Below, one piece after another: positions 9,181 to 19,410 of a stretch of 32,050 nt of DNA. Under the pieces are notes generated by a model, which was given only the letters and a program-made list of their open reading frames with translations, searched no databases and was not told the origin of the DNA. The stretch comes from Puniceicoccales bacterium. GTDB taxonomy: Bacteria > Verrucomicrobiota > Verrucomicrobiia > Opitutales > UBA953. The position numbers and the translations under genes are program-made. Every line of letters starts with the position of its first letter. Position 1 is the first letter of the stretch. Where the stretch lies: the NCBI GenBank assembly GCA_031285745.1, contig JAITVQ010000096.1:1-32050 (forward strand), given 5' to 3'.

Positions 9181-9322
9181 AATACCTCCGTTTGCCATAT
9201 AAAATTTGCTAATACACTGATGCTTCTTCTGAAAAACTCTCTTGCACTGGCGAGGCTTGGTTCTTTTAAGAGACGCCCCGCTGGAGAATGCCTTCAGCAG
9301 GCCACTTTTTCTTTTCACCTAA

Positions 9323-10393
<1,071 letters not shown>

Positions 10394-10416
10394 TTAGAGA
10401 GTCCACTAAAACAAAA

Positions 10417-10449
10417 AAACCGCCGGGAGCATTCCCGGCGGTTTTTTTG
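10417..10449 (+). terminator. Intrinsic terminator of gapA
   Basis: aaaaccgccggga-gcat-tcccggcggttttttt: 10-bp GC-rich stem plus T-run. Confidence 0.9.
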
Positions 10450-10522
10450 TTTATCCAGCAGGAGCCAAGATAAACCCGAAGCAAAGATTGAAGCACTATA
10501 ATTTCGCCAGTTTACCTTTTTT

Positions 10523-10816
10523 GCAGGCATACGGAGCTTCCATTTCGGTTGCAGGGTTGGTTCTGCACACGCACAAAGCTCTCGTTTCAGCAGGAAAGCT
10601 TCCTCTGTACCAATACGGTGATCCCAACTCAGTTGATGAGGTCTCATCATACTAATACAGCAGAGTAAAATCAGCTGAAAACCTCCGGCCGTACGCATAC
10701 GGAGGTTCCATCTCGGACGGCAGAGGCTTTTTGTACGCGTACGGAGCGAGTAATCCACGTGGTTTCATTTCTCCGTACGCATACAGAGGGGACTTTTCGG
10801 GCGGATGGATGTCTTG
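10523..10816. repeat. Degenerate 42-bp-period tandem repeat, 7 recognisable units
   Basis: Units start at 10523, 10565, 10607, 10649, 10691, 10733, 10775 with core GTACGCATACGGAG (variants GCAGGCATACGGAG, GCACACGCACAAAG, GTACCAATACGGTG, ATACTAATACAGCA, GTACGCGTACGGAG, GTACGCATACAGAG); spacing is exactly 42 in every case. Confidence 0.85.
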
Positions 10817-11158
10817 GATCAACATTGGATGAGAGTAAATTCAGTGTGGAATGTGTCTGGATTGCATGGGGGCAAGTCACTGAAAGCGTCCAACATGTTT
10901 CACAAGCAAAGCTAGGATACCTACAATAAGGAATAGAAGTGTAAGCAGATAGCTCAGTAGCTGCGCAAGTCGCATGGAGGTTGTTTTAAACATGCCCATC
11001 TTGTTGCATGTGGTCAGGGCCGCTTTTGCTACAGAGCTTGTCCAGCCCGTATTTTTTGCCGGGCGTTTATGCTATTTCAAATTTCCCCTTCTTTTCTTGA
11101 GAAATTGTCCGAGTCGATTACCGTCGTGAATCTTTCTACTTCTATACCTGAAACCATC

Positions 11159-11758
11159 ATGCCTGACTGCGACGAAAAGAAAAATGACGCCCAGCAAAAT
11201 CCTCCGATGGGGGCCCAAATTCAGAAAAAATTTCTGGAACAGCGGAAGATTTTTCTCTGGGGTGCTGTCGATGATGATTCGGCCAAGGATATTACCGAGA
11301 AGCTGCTCTATCTTGAGGCGACCGATCCGGGCAAGGAAATCACCTTCTATATCAATACACCCGGTGGTTCCATCACGGCTGGCATGGCGATCTACGATAC
11401 CATTTTCCTTATTTCTTCTCCGGTGAAAGTGGTCGTAACCGGCATGGCGGCCAGCATGGGCTCCATTTTGCTCAGTGCCGGGAAAAAAGCAGGGAAGGGC
11501 GGGCGTTTACTCTTCCCCCATGCGCGGGTGATGATTCACCAACCACTTATCATGGGACGGATTGTTGCCCCTGCGGTGGATATTCATATCCATGCCCAGG
11601 AAATGGAAAAGACCCGCAATGAGCTAAACCATATCCTGGCAGATGTTTCCGGACAGCCTTTGTCCAAGATCGAACAGGATACCGACCGCGACTTCTATCT
11701 GGATGCCAAGGCTGCCATAGAGTATGGGCTGGCAGATGCCATTATAGATAAAATCTGA
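11159..11758 (+). CDS. clpP: ATP-dependent Clp protease proteolytic subunit
   Basis: [18 protein letters not shown], catalytic Ser in GMAASMGS, catalytic His in [12 protein letters not shown] 11159 is a plausible start; 11069 is an alternative. Confidence 0.92.
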   Translation: MPDCDEKKNDAQQNPPMGAQIQKKFLEQRKIFLWGAVDDDSAKDITEKLLYLEATDPGKEITFYINTPGGSITAGMAIYDTIFLISSPVKVVVTGMAASMGSILLSAGKKAGKGGRLLFPHARVMIHQPLIMGRIVAPAVDIHIHAQEMEKTRNELNHILADVSGQPLSKIEQDTDRDFYLDAKAAIEYGLADAIIDKI

Positions 11759-11782
11759 GCTTGGCGACGCTCATGACTTGGA

Positions 11783-12748
11783 ATGGGACTTAGCGACAGA
11801 GAATATATGCACCCGCCTCGGTCACGTCGTGGCGGGTTTCGTTTTCAGTGGACGACAACCCGGATTATCATCGCGGTTAACCTTGTTGTTTTCCTGTTGC
11901 AACCATTGCTGCTGGCTATTCTGGGAAATAATGCCACTAACCTGCTCCTCCTTTCGGCAGCTTCGATCAAGGCGGGCTATATTTGGACAATAGTCACTTA
12001 CTCTTTCTTGCACGCTAGTTTCTTCCATTTGTTGGGGAATATGATCGGGTTGTGGTGCATGGGGGAATTTATTGATAAAAGCGAAGGGCGAGCCCGGCTT
12101 CTAACCGTCTATGCAGGCGGAATCCTGGCGGGAGCAGCGGCATGGCTGACGCTTTCCTTCCTGGCCAAGCCTGGATGGAATGTGCCATGTTTGGGGGCTT
12201 CAGCGGGTGTCTTTGCCTTGTTGGCATATGCCCTTTTCAAGCTATATAATGAACCAATCCGGATATTTATTTATTTTATCCTGCCTCTTACCTTGCGTTC
12301 GAAATGGGTGCTGGCTGGTTTGGCAGTGATAACTTTGGGAGGCTTGTTCCTTTGGGAAATTCCGGCGACTACCGGTTGGTGGCCGGTTTCCGGCTGGCTG
12401 GCAGATACTCTTCCCATCGCTCATTCGGCTCACTTGGGCGGCATGTTGTGGGGGGCGGCAGTTTTTGCCTGGGCGAAACTGAGGGCCGGGAATGGCCAAA
12501 AAGTTCAACGGAAGTTGCAACCCTTGCGGCAAACGGTATTTGTCCATAATACCAACAAGACATTTACCGGGCATAATAGTAATGCAAATCCCGGCAATAT
12601 TACGCCCTTTACCAGAAACGATCCTGAATATCTCCGTGCGGAAGCTGACCGGATTCTCGATAAGATGAACGCCGAAGGCTACAAGTCTCTGACCCAAGAG
12701 GAGCGTGAATTGCTGGGTCGGGTTGGGCCACTCTATGGAAAAAAATAA
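11783..12748 (+). CDS. Rhomboid family intramembrane serine protease with a cytosolic C-terminal extension
   Basis: TYSFLHASFFHLLGNMIGLW, GASAGVFALLAYA (GxSG), AHSAHLGGMLWG; multiple hydrophobic helices. Confidence 0.9.
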   Translation: MGLSDREYMHPPRSRRGGFRFQWTTTRIIIAVNLVVFLLQPLLLAILGNNATNLLLLSAASIKAGYIWTIVTYSFLHASFFHLLGNMIGLWCMGEFIDKSEGRARLLTVYAGGILAGAAAWLTLSFLAKPGWNVPCLGASAGVFALLAYALFKLYNEPIRIFIYFILPLTLRSKWVLAGLAVITLGGLFLWEIPATTGWWPVSGWLADTLPIAHSAHLGGMLWGAAVFAWAKLRAGNGQKVQRKLQPLRQTVFVHNTNKTFTGHNSNANPGNITPFTRNDPEYLRAEADRILDKMNAEGYKSLTQEERELLGRVGPLYGKK

Positions 12749-12884
12749 GGCAACAGCCGGAATTTTCTGTTTGGACGTCCGACAATCTTCATTTCCCGTG
12801 ATTGCATCTTTTGGCGAATTCGCGACTTTACGCTAACTTTCCTGTTTTCATTTATCCATAAACATCTTTTCTGAGCAAATCCTC

Positions 12885-15320
12885 ATGAATTACTTACGTG
12901 CCTCTTTTGCATCCGGCCTGGTCGTATTGGGACTTTTGTCCATGGCTGCCTGTGATGCTACCGGGAGCAATACTGCTTTTTCGAAGGCACCTGATAATGC
13001 GACCTTGTTTAATGGTGTTGCCGTGGCTTCGACTGCGACTGTGCCGACTTCGGTCGATACGGACAATGAGCCGACTATCAAGAAGGATGACGCCAAGGCG
13101 AATTACACCACTACGCATGAAATGCAGATGGAAACCCAGGCTACTGCCTATTGTCTGGAGCGAGGCCACATTTTGCAAAAGCCCATTCGTGCCTTGAATA
13201 CGGACGGGATTGTCAGGACTTACGCGAGTAATCTTGATTCGTTGCGATTGTTTTTTCTGGAGCCTGAGATCAAGGCTTACACGGAGCGTTTTGGCCCGTT
13301 GCTCGATTATTACTTTGGACGTGGCAACCTGAGCCCGGCTTTCTCAATCTATACCGATTTCCTGAAGCATGTGGAAAAACGGGTCGCCTGGATCAATACC
13401 CGCTTGGAGCAGCCGTTTGATTTGAATACCGACGAGACTTTTGTTGCCGACCGCAGCAAGGCCAGTTGGCCCAAGAATAAGGAAGATGCGGATCGATTGT
13501 GGGAAAAGCGGCTTAAGCTGGATCTTATCCTCGAATTACTGGGAGATGACAAAGCCGCTGCTGCCAAGTCCGATAACACTGTCGATCCCAATATTCCCAA
13601 GGCAAATGACAAGCTGCCTCCCAAGGAGATTACTCCCGAGCGCCTTGCTGAGGCCGTGAAGAAGCTGCAAAAGCGATACAACAAGATCAAGACGTACCTT
13701 TCCTTTGAGCCTTATGAGGTGGAGGAAATCTATCTAAACACCCTCACTACCCAATACGATCCGCATACCACATTTTTTTCGAAGCAATCGTTGGAAGAGT
13801 TTGATATCGCCATGCGCAATTCCCTCTTCGGGGTCGGTGCGCTCCTTCAGGATGATGACGGCTATTGTACCGTGAAGGATATTTTGCCCGGAGGTCCCAT
13901 CGAGGACTCCAAGCGTATCAAGGTCGGTGATCGCATTATCGCGATAGGACAGGGCGAAAAAGGTGAACTCGTGGATATTGTGGGCATGCGCCTCAACAAG
14001 GTCGTCAACCAGTTGCGCGGTCCGGTCGGCACCGTTGTTCGTCTTCGTATTGAGCCGGCCACGGACCGGACCGCCCGTTACACCATCAATCTTGTTCGCA
14101 GTGAAATCAAGCTCACCACCAAGCTGGCACAAGCCACTGTCTTTGAGGTGCCGGTCGGTGACAAACTTGTTCCCATTGGTCTTATTGACCTGCCTGCTTT
14201 CTATGGCAAGGGCGCAGGGGACGGAGATGCGTATAGCACTACCGACAATGTCGAGGAACTCCTTAACAAACTGAAAAAGCATAAAATCCAAGGACTGATT
14301 CTCGATCTGCGTCGCAATGGCGGAGGGCTGCTTGACGAAGCGGTCCGGCTGACCGGGCTCTTTATTCCTACCGGACCCGTTCTTCAGGCTCGCGATGTGA
14401 TGGGGAAAATTCAGCACCTTGATGATACAGATAAGAGGGTCGTCTGGGATGGGCCGTTGATCGTGCTCGTCACCAAGCTCAGCGCATCAGCCAGTGAAAT
14501 CGTGGCAGGTGCCCTGCAAGACCACCACCGGGCCATTATCGTGGGCGACGAACGCACTCACGGGAAGGGTACTGTGCAGGCGATTATTTCGTACGACAAA
14601 TTCGACAAACGCCTCAAATCTGCTGCCAAGATGACCATCCAGAAATGGTATCTGCCCAGTGGAAACTCGATTCAGGTGAAGGGCATTGCTGCGGATATCC
14701 CGGTTTCCTCTGTTTACAGTGTGCTTCCGATTGGAGAGGCGGACTTGGATAAGCCGCTCCCGTGGGATGCGATTCCTTCCATACTTGATCCCAAGGAAAA
14801 TGCCGAATGGAGAAGCTCCCTCAAGGCATTGGTCACTGATGATCTTTTGAAGGTCCTGCGTGAAGACAGTGCTCGGCGTCAGGCTGAAATGCCCGAATTT
14901 CTTAGCCTGAATCGGACAATCGCCTGGACCAAGGCCCGGGAAAAATCGCGAGCATTTCCGCTTAACTACGAGGCTCTCCGGGAGGAACGTGGCGAAGACA
15001 AGGCATTCCGGGAATCCATCCGGAGTACCTACAAGGAATTGGAATCAACCAATTATAAATCAGAATCCATCAAACTGGATGCTGCGATAGAGCAGGAAAA
15101 GAAAGAAAAGGCTCTCCATGCTGCGGACAACAAAACGGAAAAGCCGGGAGATGCTGATGAAATTGAAGGTGATGATCTGGACGACACCTGGCCTGAATTT
15201 GACATCCAGAAGCGGGAGAGTCTTCGCATCATGGGCGATTGGCTTGCCCGTTTGGATGGTGTGAGCAAAGGGGCACCTACTTCCGAGGATTTGGAAGTCG
15301 TTGCCAAAAAACAAGAGTAG
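12885..15320 (+). CDS. Carboxy-terminal (tail-specific) processing protease, S41A family, Prc-like
   Basis: PDZ-like region (GVGALLQDDDGYCTVKDILPGGPIEDSKRIKVGDRIIAIGQG), GLILDLRRNGGGLLDEAVRLTGLF, catalytic KLSASASEIVAGALQD, GKGTVQ; N-terminal lipoprotein-like MAAC. Confidence 0.92.
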   Translation: MNYLRASFASGLVVLGLLSMAACDATGSNTAFSKAPDNATLFNGVAVASTATVPTSVDTDNEPTIKKDDAKANYTTTHEMQMETQATAYCLERGHILQKPIRALNTDGIVRTYASNLDSLRLFFLEPEIKAYTERFGPLLDYYFGRGNLSPAFSIYTDFLKHVEKRVAWINTRLEQPFDLNTDETFVADRSKASWPKNKEDADRLWEKRLKLDLILELLGDDKAAAAKSDNTVDPNIPKANDKLPPKEITPERLAEAVKKLQKRYNKIKTYLSFEPYEVEEIYLNTLTTQYDPHTTFFSKQSLEEFDIAMRNSLFGVGALLQDDDGYCTVKDILPGGPIEDSKRIKVGDRIIAIGQGEKGELVDIVGMRLNKVVNQLRGPVGTVVRLRIEPATDRTARYTINLVRSEIKLTTKLAQATVFEVPVGDKLVPIGLIDLPAFYGKGAGDGDAYSTTDNVEELLNKLKKHKIQGLILDLRRNGGGLLDEAVRLTGLFIPTGPVLQARDVMGKIQHLDDTDKRVVWDGPLIVLVTKLSASASEIVAGALQDHHRAIIVGDERTHGKGTVQAIISYDKFDKRLKSAAKMTIQKWYLPSGNSIQVKGIAADIPVSSVYSVLPIGEADLDKPLPWDAIPSILDPKENAEWRSSLKALVTDDLLKVLREDSARRQAEMPEFLSLNRTIAWTKAREKSRAFPLNYEALREERGEDKAFRESIRSTYKELESTNYKSESIKLDAAIEQEKKEKALHAADNKTEKPGDADEIEGDDLDDTWPEFDIQKRESLRIMGDWLARLDGVSKGAPTSEDLEVVAKKQE

Positions 15321-15482
15321 CCGCCATCGGCAAACATGGTTTGACCGATAGGGCAGTGATACCCGGGAGATTGTCTTTGGGGTTGAGAAGCCGGTGTTTC
15401 TAGCTATAGACACTGTCTTGTCGCTTTTTCCGTGAGCGATGGGTTGGTTTTCCGACTCTGTTTTTCCCTGCGCCTGCTCCCC

Positions 15483-18400
15483 ATGAAAACGAAAAACCTC
15501 TCCTGCCTGTTCTTACTCTTCTTTCTGTCTGCGTTTATTATTCCTCTCCATGTTCAGGCCGACATTGCTGAGGATTACGCTGCGGTTACCACTGGTCTTT
15601 CAGGGACCAGCTTGAACACAATGGGATCGCCCGGCAGCGTCGCATTGCTGGGTAAGACTGCGTTCCCCTTTGTTTTGGGCGCGGGAAGTTATCGGTATGC
15701 AGTTGGTGCCGGTGGACGTTACAATGACAGTTATGATTCCAGTGCCGCGCGGGCGGTTGTTTTTGCCCACACGGGCTGGCGCTCTACCTCGGGCAATTAC
15801 GGTGTTCTCTTGGAAAACTGCGTAAAATGGACCTCGAAGAAATCAACCGGTATAACCATCGCAACAGATGACAGCCTGACGGCACTTCGCGCCTATTTTA
15901 CTTCGGCAAAAGGATACACGGTCAAGTCTGTCACCTCGTCGCTCACGGACGCAAATTTGAACAATGTCGATGTGTTGATTATCAGCCTGCACACAAATTT
16001 TTCTGAAGATGCCCTCACTGCCATAAAAAAGTACACTGCATCGGGCAAGGGGCTGATCGGGGTTGCCACACCGTGGGCGTTTGACGGATATGCACCTCAT
16101 GGCTGGGCAAATAGCCGGGAAATTTTGGGTCCGTTTGGTTTGATTTATTCGGGAAGTGGGCCGAGGGATGCTTCGTTCACGATTTCTAGTTCCGCCTATT
16201 CACCTTACTATAGTGCACTGAACAGCACCCAGGACCTTATCAAGGACAAGGAAAAGGTGATTACGATGGCAGGTGCCGATAAGTTGACCGCGGCCAATGC
16301 CATCGCGCAAGTTGTCGCCACTGACCCTGGCAATGCATTGCTGTCGTCCGAATTGGAAAAACTGAGCGATAATGCGCACTATGGTTGGATTAACATTACT
16401 CCGACAACTCCGCTCAACACCACTTCCCAACCGGTCGAGGCCATGTTGACCCGTTATCAATCGTACAAATTCGACAACCTGGCCCCGGGAGACTTGTTTG
16501 TGCATCCGTCAGCCTCAGGATATCCAGGATTGCCGACGGCAGGCTCTCCGGCGACGAAAACAATCTCGATCAATGGCAACACGCCGTCCGACTTTTACAT
16601 GAACCAGGGTTATAAGCCTGTGCGGGTTGAAACAGGTCTTTATGCTGCTCCCGGGACTGCGATTACAGTCACGATTCCACAGGATAAGATCGCAGCCGGG
16701 CTCATGGTACATATCGGAGGCTCGGAGGATGTTGCGTTTAATTTGGGGACATGGCGGGGTTTTCCCAAAATCTGGCGTCGCGTAAACCTGACCTCAACTA
16801 CCACGCAGACCGGGCATGTCTTTGGTGGGTTGGTCACATTATTGGTGCCCGCAGGATCAAATCTTGGTACCTTTGATGTTACTGTTTCTGGAGCGCTCAA
16901 GGCGCCGGCATTTGTCCTAGGGCAAATGACCGATGCCGAGTGGAATAACACCGAAAAACACAATCCGGGCGCTGCCGGTTATATTCAGACCGATAAGATG
17001 ACCATCTACCTTCCACGGGCCCATCTTGTTGCGATGAACAACCCAACGGAAGTCGCGACCTATTGGAAAAAAGTGATGGATACCAGCGATGACATTTACG
17101 GCTATACTCAATGGCGCAAGCGGGGCGAAATTCTTAGCGCCAATATACAAGTCGCCTACGGTGCCGCCTACGCCGGTTATCCCATTGAAATGGGGTGGGG
17201 ATATACCAGTGAGACCGAATTGAACAGCGCCCGGCTGGATGGACATTGGGGCGACTACCATGAACTTGGCCATGGCTATCAGGATAACTTTGATGGGGAG
17301 TTTGTCATTCCCACCCACGCCGAGGTGGATGTTAATCTGAATTGTGGGTTGCTCTACACGCTCGTTCATGACCGCACCAGTTGGGATGGTCCTACCCATT
17401 CGACTTATGATGGGGCCGGGCGTCTTTCAGATCGGACGGCATTTCTGGCCCAGAGCTCATCATCCCAAACCTGGAGCAATGCCTGTGGGCGGGCGACGGG
17501 ATATGATTTTTATTTCAACATCGCGGAAGCTTTTGGCTGGCAGGCTTACAAAAAGTTTTTCACGCGCCTCATGAATTACCTGCAAAATCCGACGAACGCG
17601 ACGGATGCTGAATTGTATGCCCTGCGGAACAATGGCGACAATCTAAGGCGCGACAGGTTTTACCTCCTGATGTGCGATGCCACGGGACGTAATCTCGACG
17701 CATATTTTCAGCGCTACGGTCTTGGTGCTACCGGCAAGGGATTTGAAATAACCCAATCCGTGAAAAATACGGTGGCGGCAAAAAATTACCCGGTCTGGAA
17801 TGGTCCGGAAGATAATCCGCCGATTAATTCCCTTTCGAATCCCGGCAGCCTTGCTGTCAACGAAGACGCTCCTGTCGGAACCGAGATTTATCAGTTTGTC
17901 GCGACACGACCGGCTACGCCGGGTGTCATCTGGGATTACAGCATTACTGCCGGGAATGGTGACGGGGCATTTTCCATCGACAAGCGTACCGGAATCTTGC
18001 GCGTGCTCGACATCGACCATGCGCGCAAATCCTCCTATGCGCTCACTGTCACTGTGCGGGATAATTGCGTTCCACGTCAGGCGAAAACCAGCTCGTTCAC
18101 CGTCAGTATCCAGGATGTTGTCGAGCCTCCCAAATTATCGAGCAGGGTTTTTTCTGCCAGTACTGCCCAGGCCCCCGGTAGTGTGGTTGGCGATATTTCC
18201 GCGGTTATCGAAGATGGCCGGACAATTGCCAGCTGTGTCATCATCGGTGGCAACGCGAATAATGCCTTTTCGATCAATTCTTCCGGAACATTGACATTGG
18301 AACATCCCGATAAGGTTTCGGCCAACACTGTTGTCGGACTCATGGTTCGAATGACAGATAACGAGGGTAGAGTCGGGGTTGCCCGGTTTTATGTGGTTAT

Positions 18401-19289
18401 CAATGCCTCCACTGGGGTAAAGGAAGAGCGCTGGAACGGAACGACCATGAGCGGCGATCCGTCAGTTGTCGGGCAATTCGCAAATTTTGCCTCACCCGAA
18501 AGAGTTGCTGACAACTATTTTCGCAGAGTATCCGGATTTCTGATCCCGCCTCGAACAGGTTACTATACTTTCTGGATTGCTTCGGATGACGAGAGCACAC
18601 TCTACCTGTCCTCCGATAGTGACGCTGATAAGAAATCCCCAATAGCCAGTGTGAGTAACTACACTTCCCACCAGAGCTTTGATGAGTATGTGTCCCAAAA
18701 ATCCACGACATTCCTCCTGCAAGGCGGAAATCCTTACTACATCGAGGCGCAGCAACGGGAGGGGAACGGCAATGACCATGTGTCGGTTGCCTGGGCTGGT
18801 CCTGGGCTTGCGCGACAGATCATTCCTGGGAGTGCGCTGATCCCGAATCTGACCGGGATCAGCATCCTTTCCGCCGAGCCGTCATCTCCGGTTAGTTATG
18901 CGGAGTGGCAATCGCAGTTTCAATGGAGTTCTCCGGAAGATAGCTTGCCTGGCGCGGATCCCGATGGCGATGGATTGGATAATCTCACTGAATACGCCTT
19001 CGGTGGAAATCCACTGCACAACGACGGGCTGGATGTCCGGCTGCTTCCGACTATGGGCCGGGATAATAACGGAAACCCCGTTTTTGTTTTCACTCGCGAC
19101 ACAATGCTGACTGATATCACCTATGAGGCTGAAAATAGCGTGGATTTGCAGAATTGGGCCACCATTCCCTTGAGCCGAATAATTGGTGTTGATATTAATG
19201 GTACCATTGAAACCTGCCAGGTTGCGACCAACTCATCGGAAAAAGGATGTTTTTACCGGATAAAAATTGTCCAGTCGGGAATTTTGTAA
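15483..19289 (+). CDS. Secreted M60-type (enhancin-like) zinc metallopeptidase with cadherin-like and PA14 domains
   Basis: Signal peptide MKTKNLSCLFLLFFLSAFIIPLHVQA; YHELGHGYQ zinc motif; cadherin-like SLAVNEDAPVGTEIYQF...FSIDKRTGILRVLDIDHARKSSYALTVTVRD; PA14-like GFLIPPRTGYYTFWIASDDESTLYLSSD. Confidence 0.85.
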   Translation: MKTKNLSCLFLLFFLSAFIIPLHVQADIAEDYAAVTTGLSGTSLNTMGSPGSVALLGKTAFPFVLGAGSYRYAVGAGGRYNDSYDSSAARAVVFAHTGWRSTSGNYGVLLENCVKWTSKKSTGITIATDDSLTALRAYFTSAKGYTVKSVTSSLTDANLNNVDVLIISLHTNFSEDALTAIKKYTASGKGLIGVATPWAFDGYAPHGWANSREILGPFGLIYSGSGPRDASFTISSSAYSPYYSALNSTQDLIKDKEKVITMAGADKLTAANAIAQVVATDPGNALLSSELEKLSDNAHYGWINITPTTPLNTTSQPVEAMLTRYQSYKFDNLAPGDLFVHPSASGYPGLPTAGSPATKTISINGNTPSDFYMNQGYKPVRVETGLYAAPGTAITVTIPQDKIAAGLMVHIGGSEDVAFNLGTWRGFPKIWRRVNLTSTTTQTGHVFGGLVTLLVPAGSNLGTFDVTVSGALKAPAFVLGQMTDAEWNNTEKHNPGAAGYIQTDKMTIYLPRAHLVAMNNPTEVATYWKKVMDTSDDIYGYTQWRKRGEILSANIQVAYGAAYAGYPIEMGWGYTSETELNSARLDGHWGDYHELGHGYQDNFDGEFVIPTHAEVDVNLNCGLLYTLVHDRTSWDGPTHSTYDGAGRLSDRTAFLAQSSSSQTWSNACGRATGYDFYFNIAEAFGWQAYKKFFTRLMNYLQNPTNATDAELYALRNNGDNLRRDRFYLLMCDATGRNLDAYFQRYGLGATGKGFEITQSVKNTVAAKNYPVWNGPEDNPPINSLSNPGSLAVNEDAPVGTEIYQFVATRPATPGVIWDYSITAGNGDGAFSIDKRTGILRVLDIDHARKSSYALTVTVRDNCVPRQAKTSSFTVSIQDVVEPPKLSSRVFSASTAQAPGSVVGDISAVIEDGRTIASCVIIGGNANNAFSINSSGTLTLEHPDKVSANTVVGLMVRMTDNEGRVGVARFYVVINASTGVKEERWNGTTMSGDPSVVGQFANFASPERVADNYFRRVSGFLIPPRTGYYTFWIASDDESTLYLSSDSDADKKSPIASVSNYTSHQSFDEYVSQKSTTFLLQGGNPYYIEAQQREGNGNDHVSVAWAGPGLARQIIPGSALIPNLTGISILSAEPSSPVSYAEWQSQFQWSSPEDSLPGADPDGDGLDNLTEYAFGGNPLHNDGLDVRLLPTMGRDNNGNPVFVFTRDTMLTDITYEAENSVDLQNWATIPLSRIIGVDINGTIETCQVATNSSEKGCFYRIKIVQSGIL

Positions 19290-19370
19290 CTCGGGGTATG
19301 ATGGACCGACAGGCAGGCTGAACTCAAATCGGAATTTCCCGGCTGAACAAAACATCCCGTTTCCCGAACA

Positions 19371-19399
19371 TTGACATCCTTGCGGCGACACCGTTTTGT
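19371..19399 (+). promoter_or_regulatory. Possible sigma70-like promoter for dnaX
   Basis: TTGACA (19371-19376), 17-nt spacer, weak -10 TTTTGT (19394-19399); dnaX ATG at 19411, so the site would give a very short or leaderless mRNA. Confidence 0.25.
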
Positions 19400-19410
19400 A
19401 GCCAGATACG

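Noticed and set aside
10523-10816. CRISPR array
   Set aside because: Only about 14 bp of each 42-bp unit is well conserved, units are degenerate, and there are no cas genes nearby.
13734-14417. 227-aa minus-strand ORF
   Set aside because: Antisense to the tail-specific protease gene.
15394-15413. Possible terminator hairpin GTGTTTCTAGCTATAGACAC after the tail-specific protease
   Set aside because: Imperfect stem, weak, and the T-rich stretch is separated from it; not strong enough to call.
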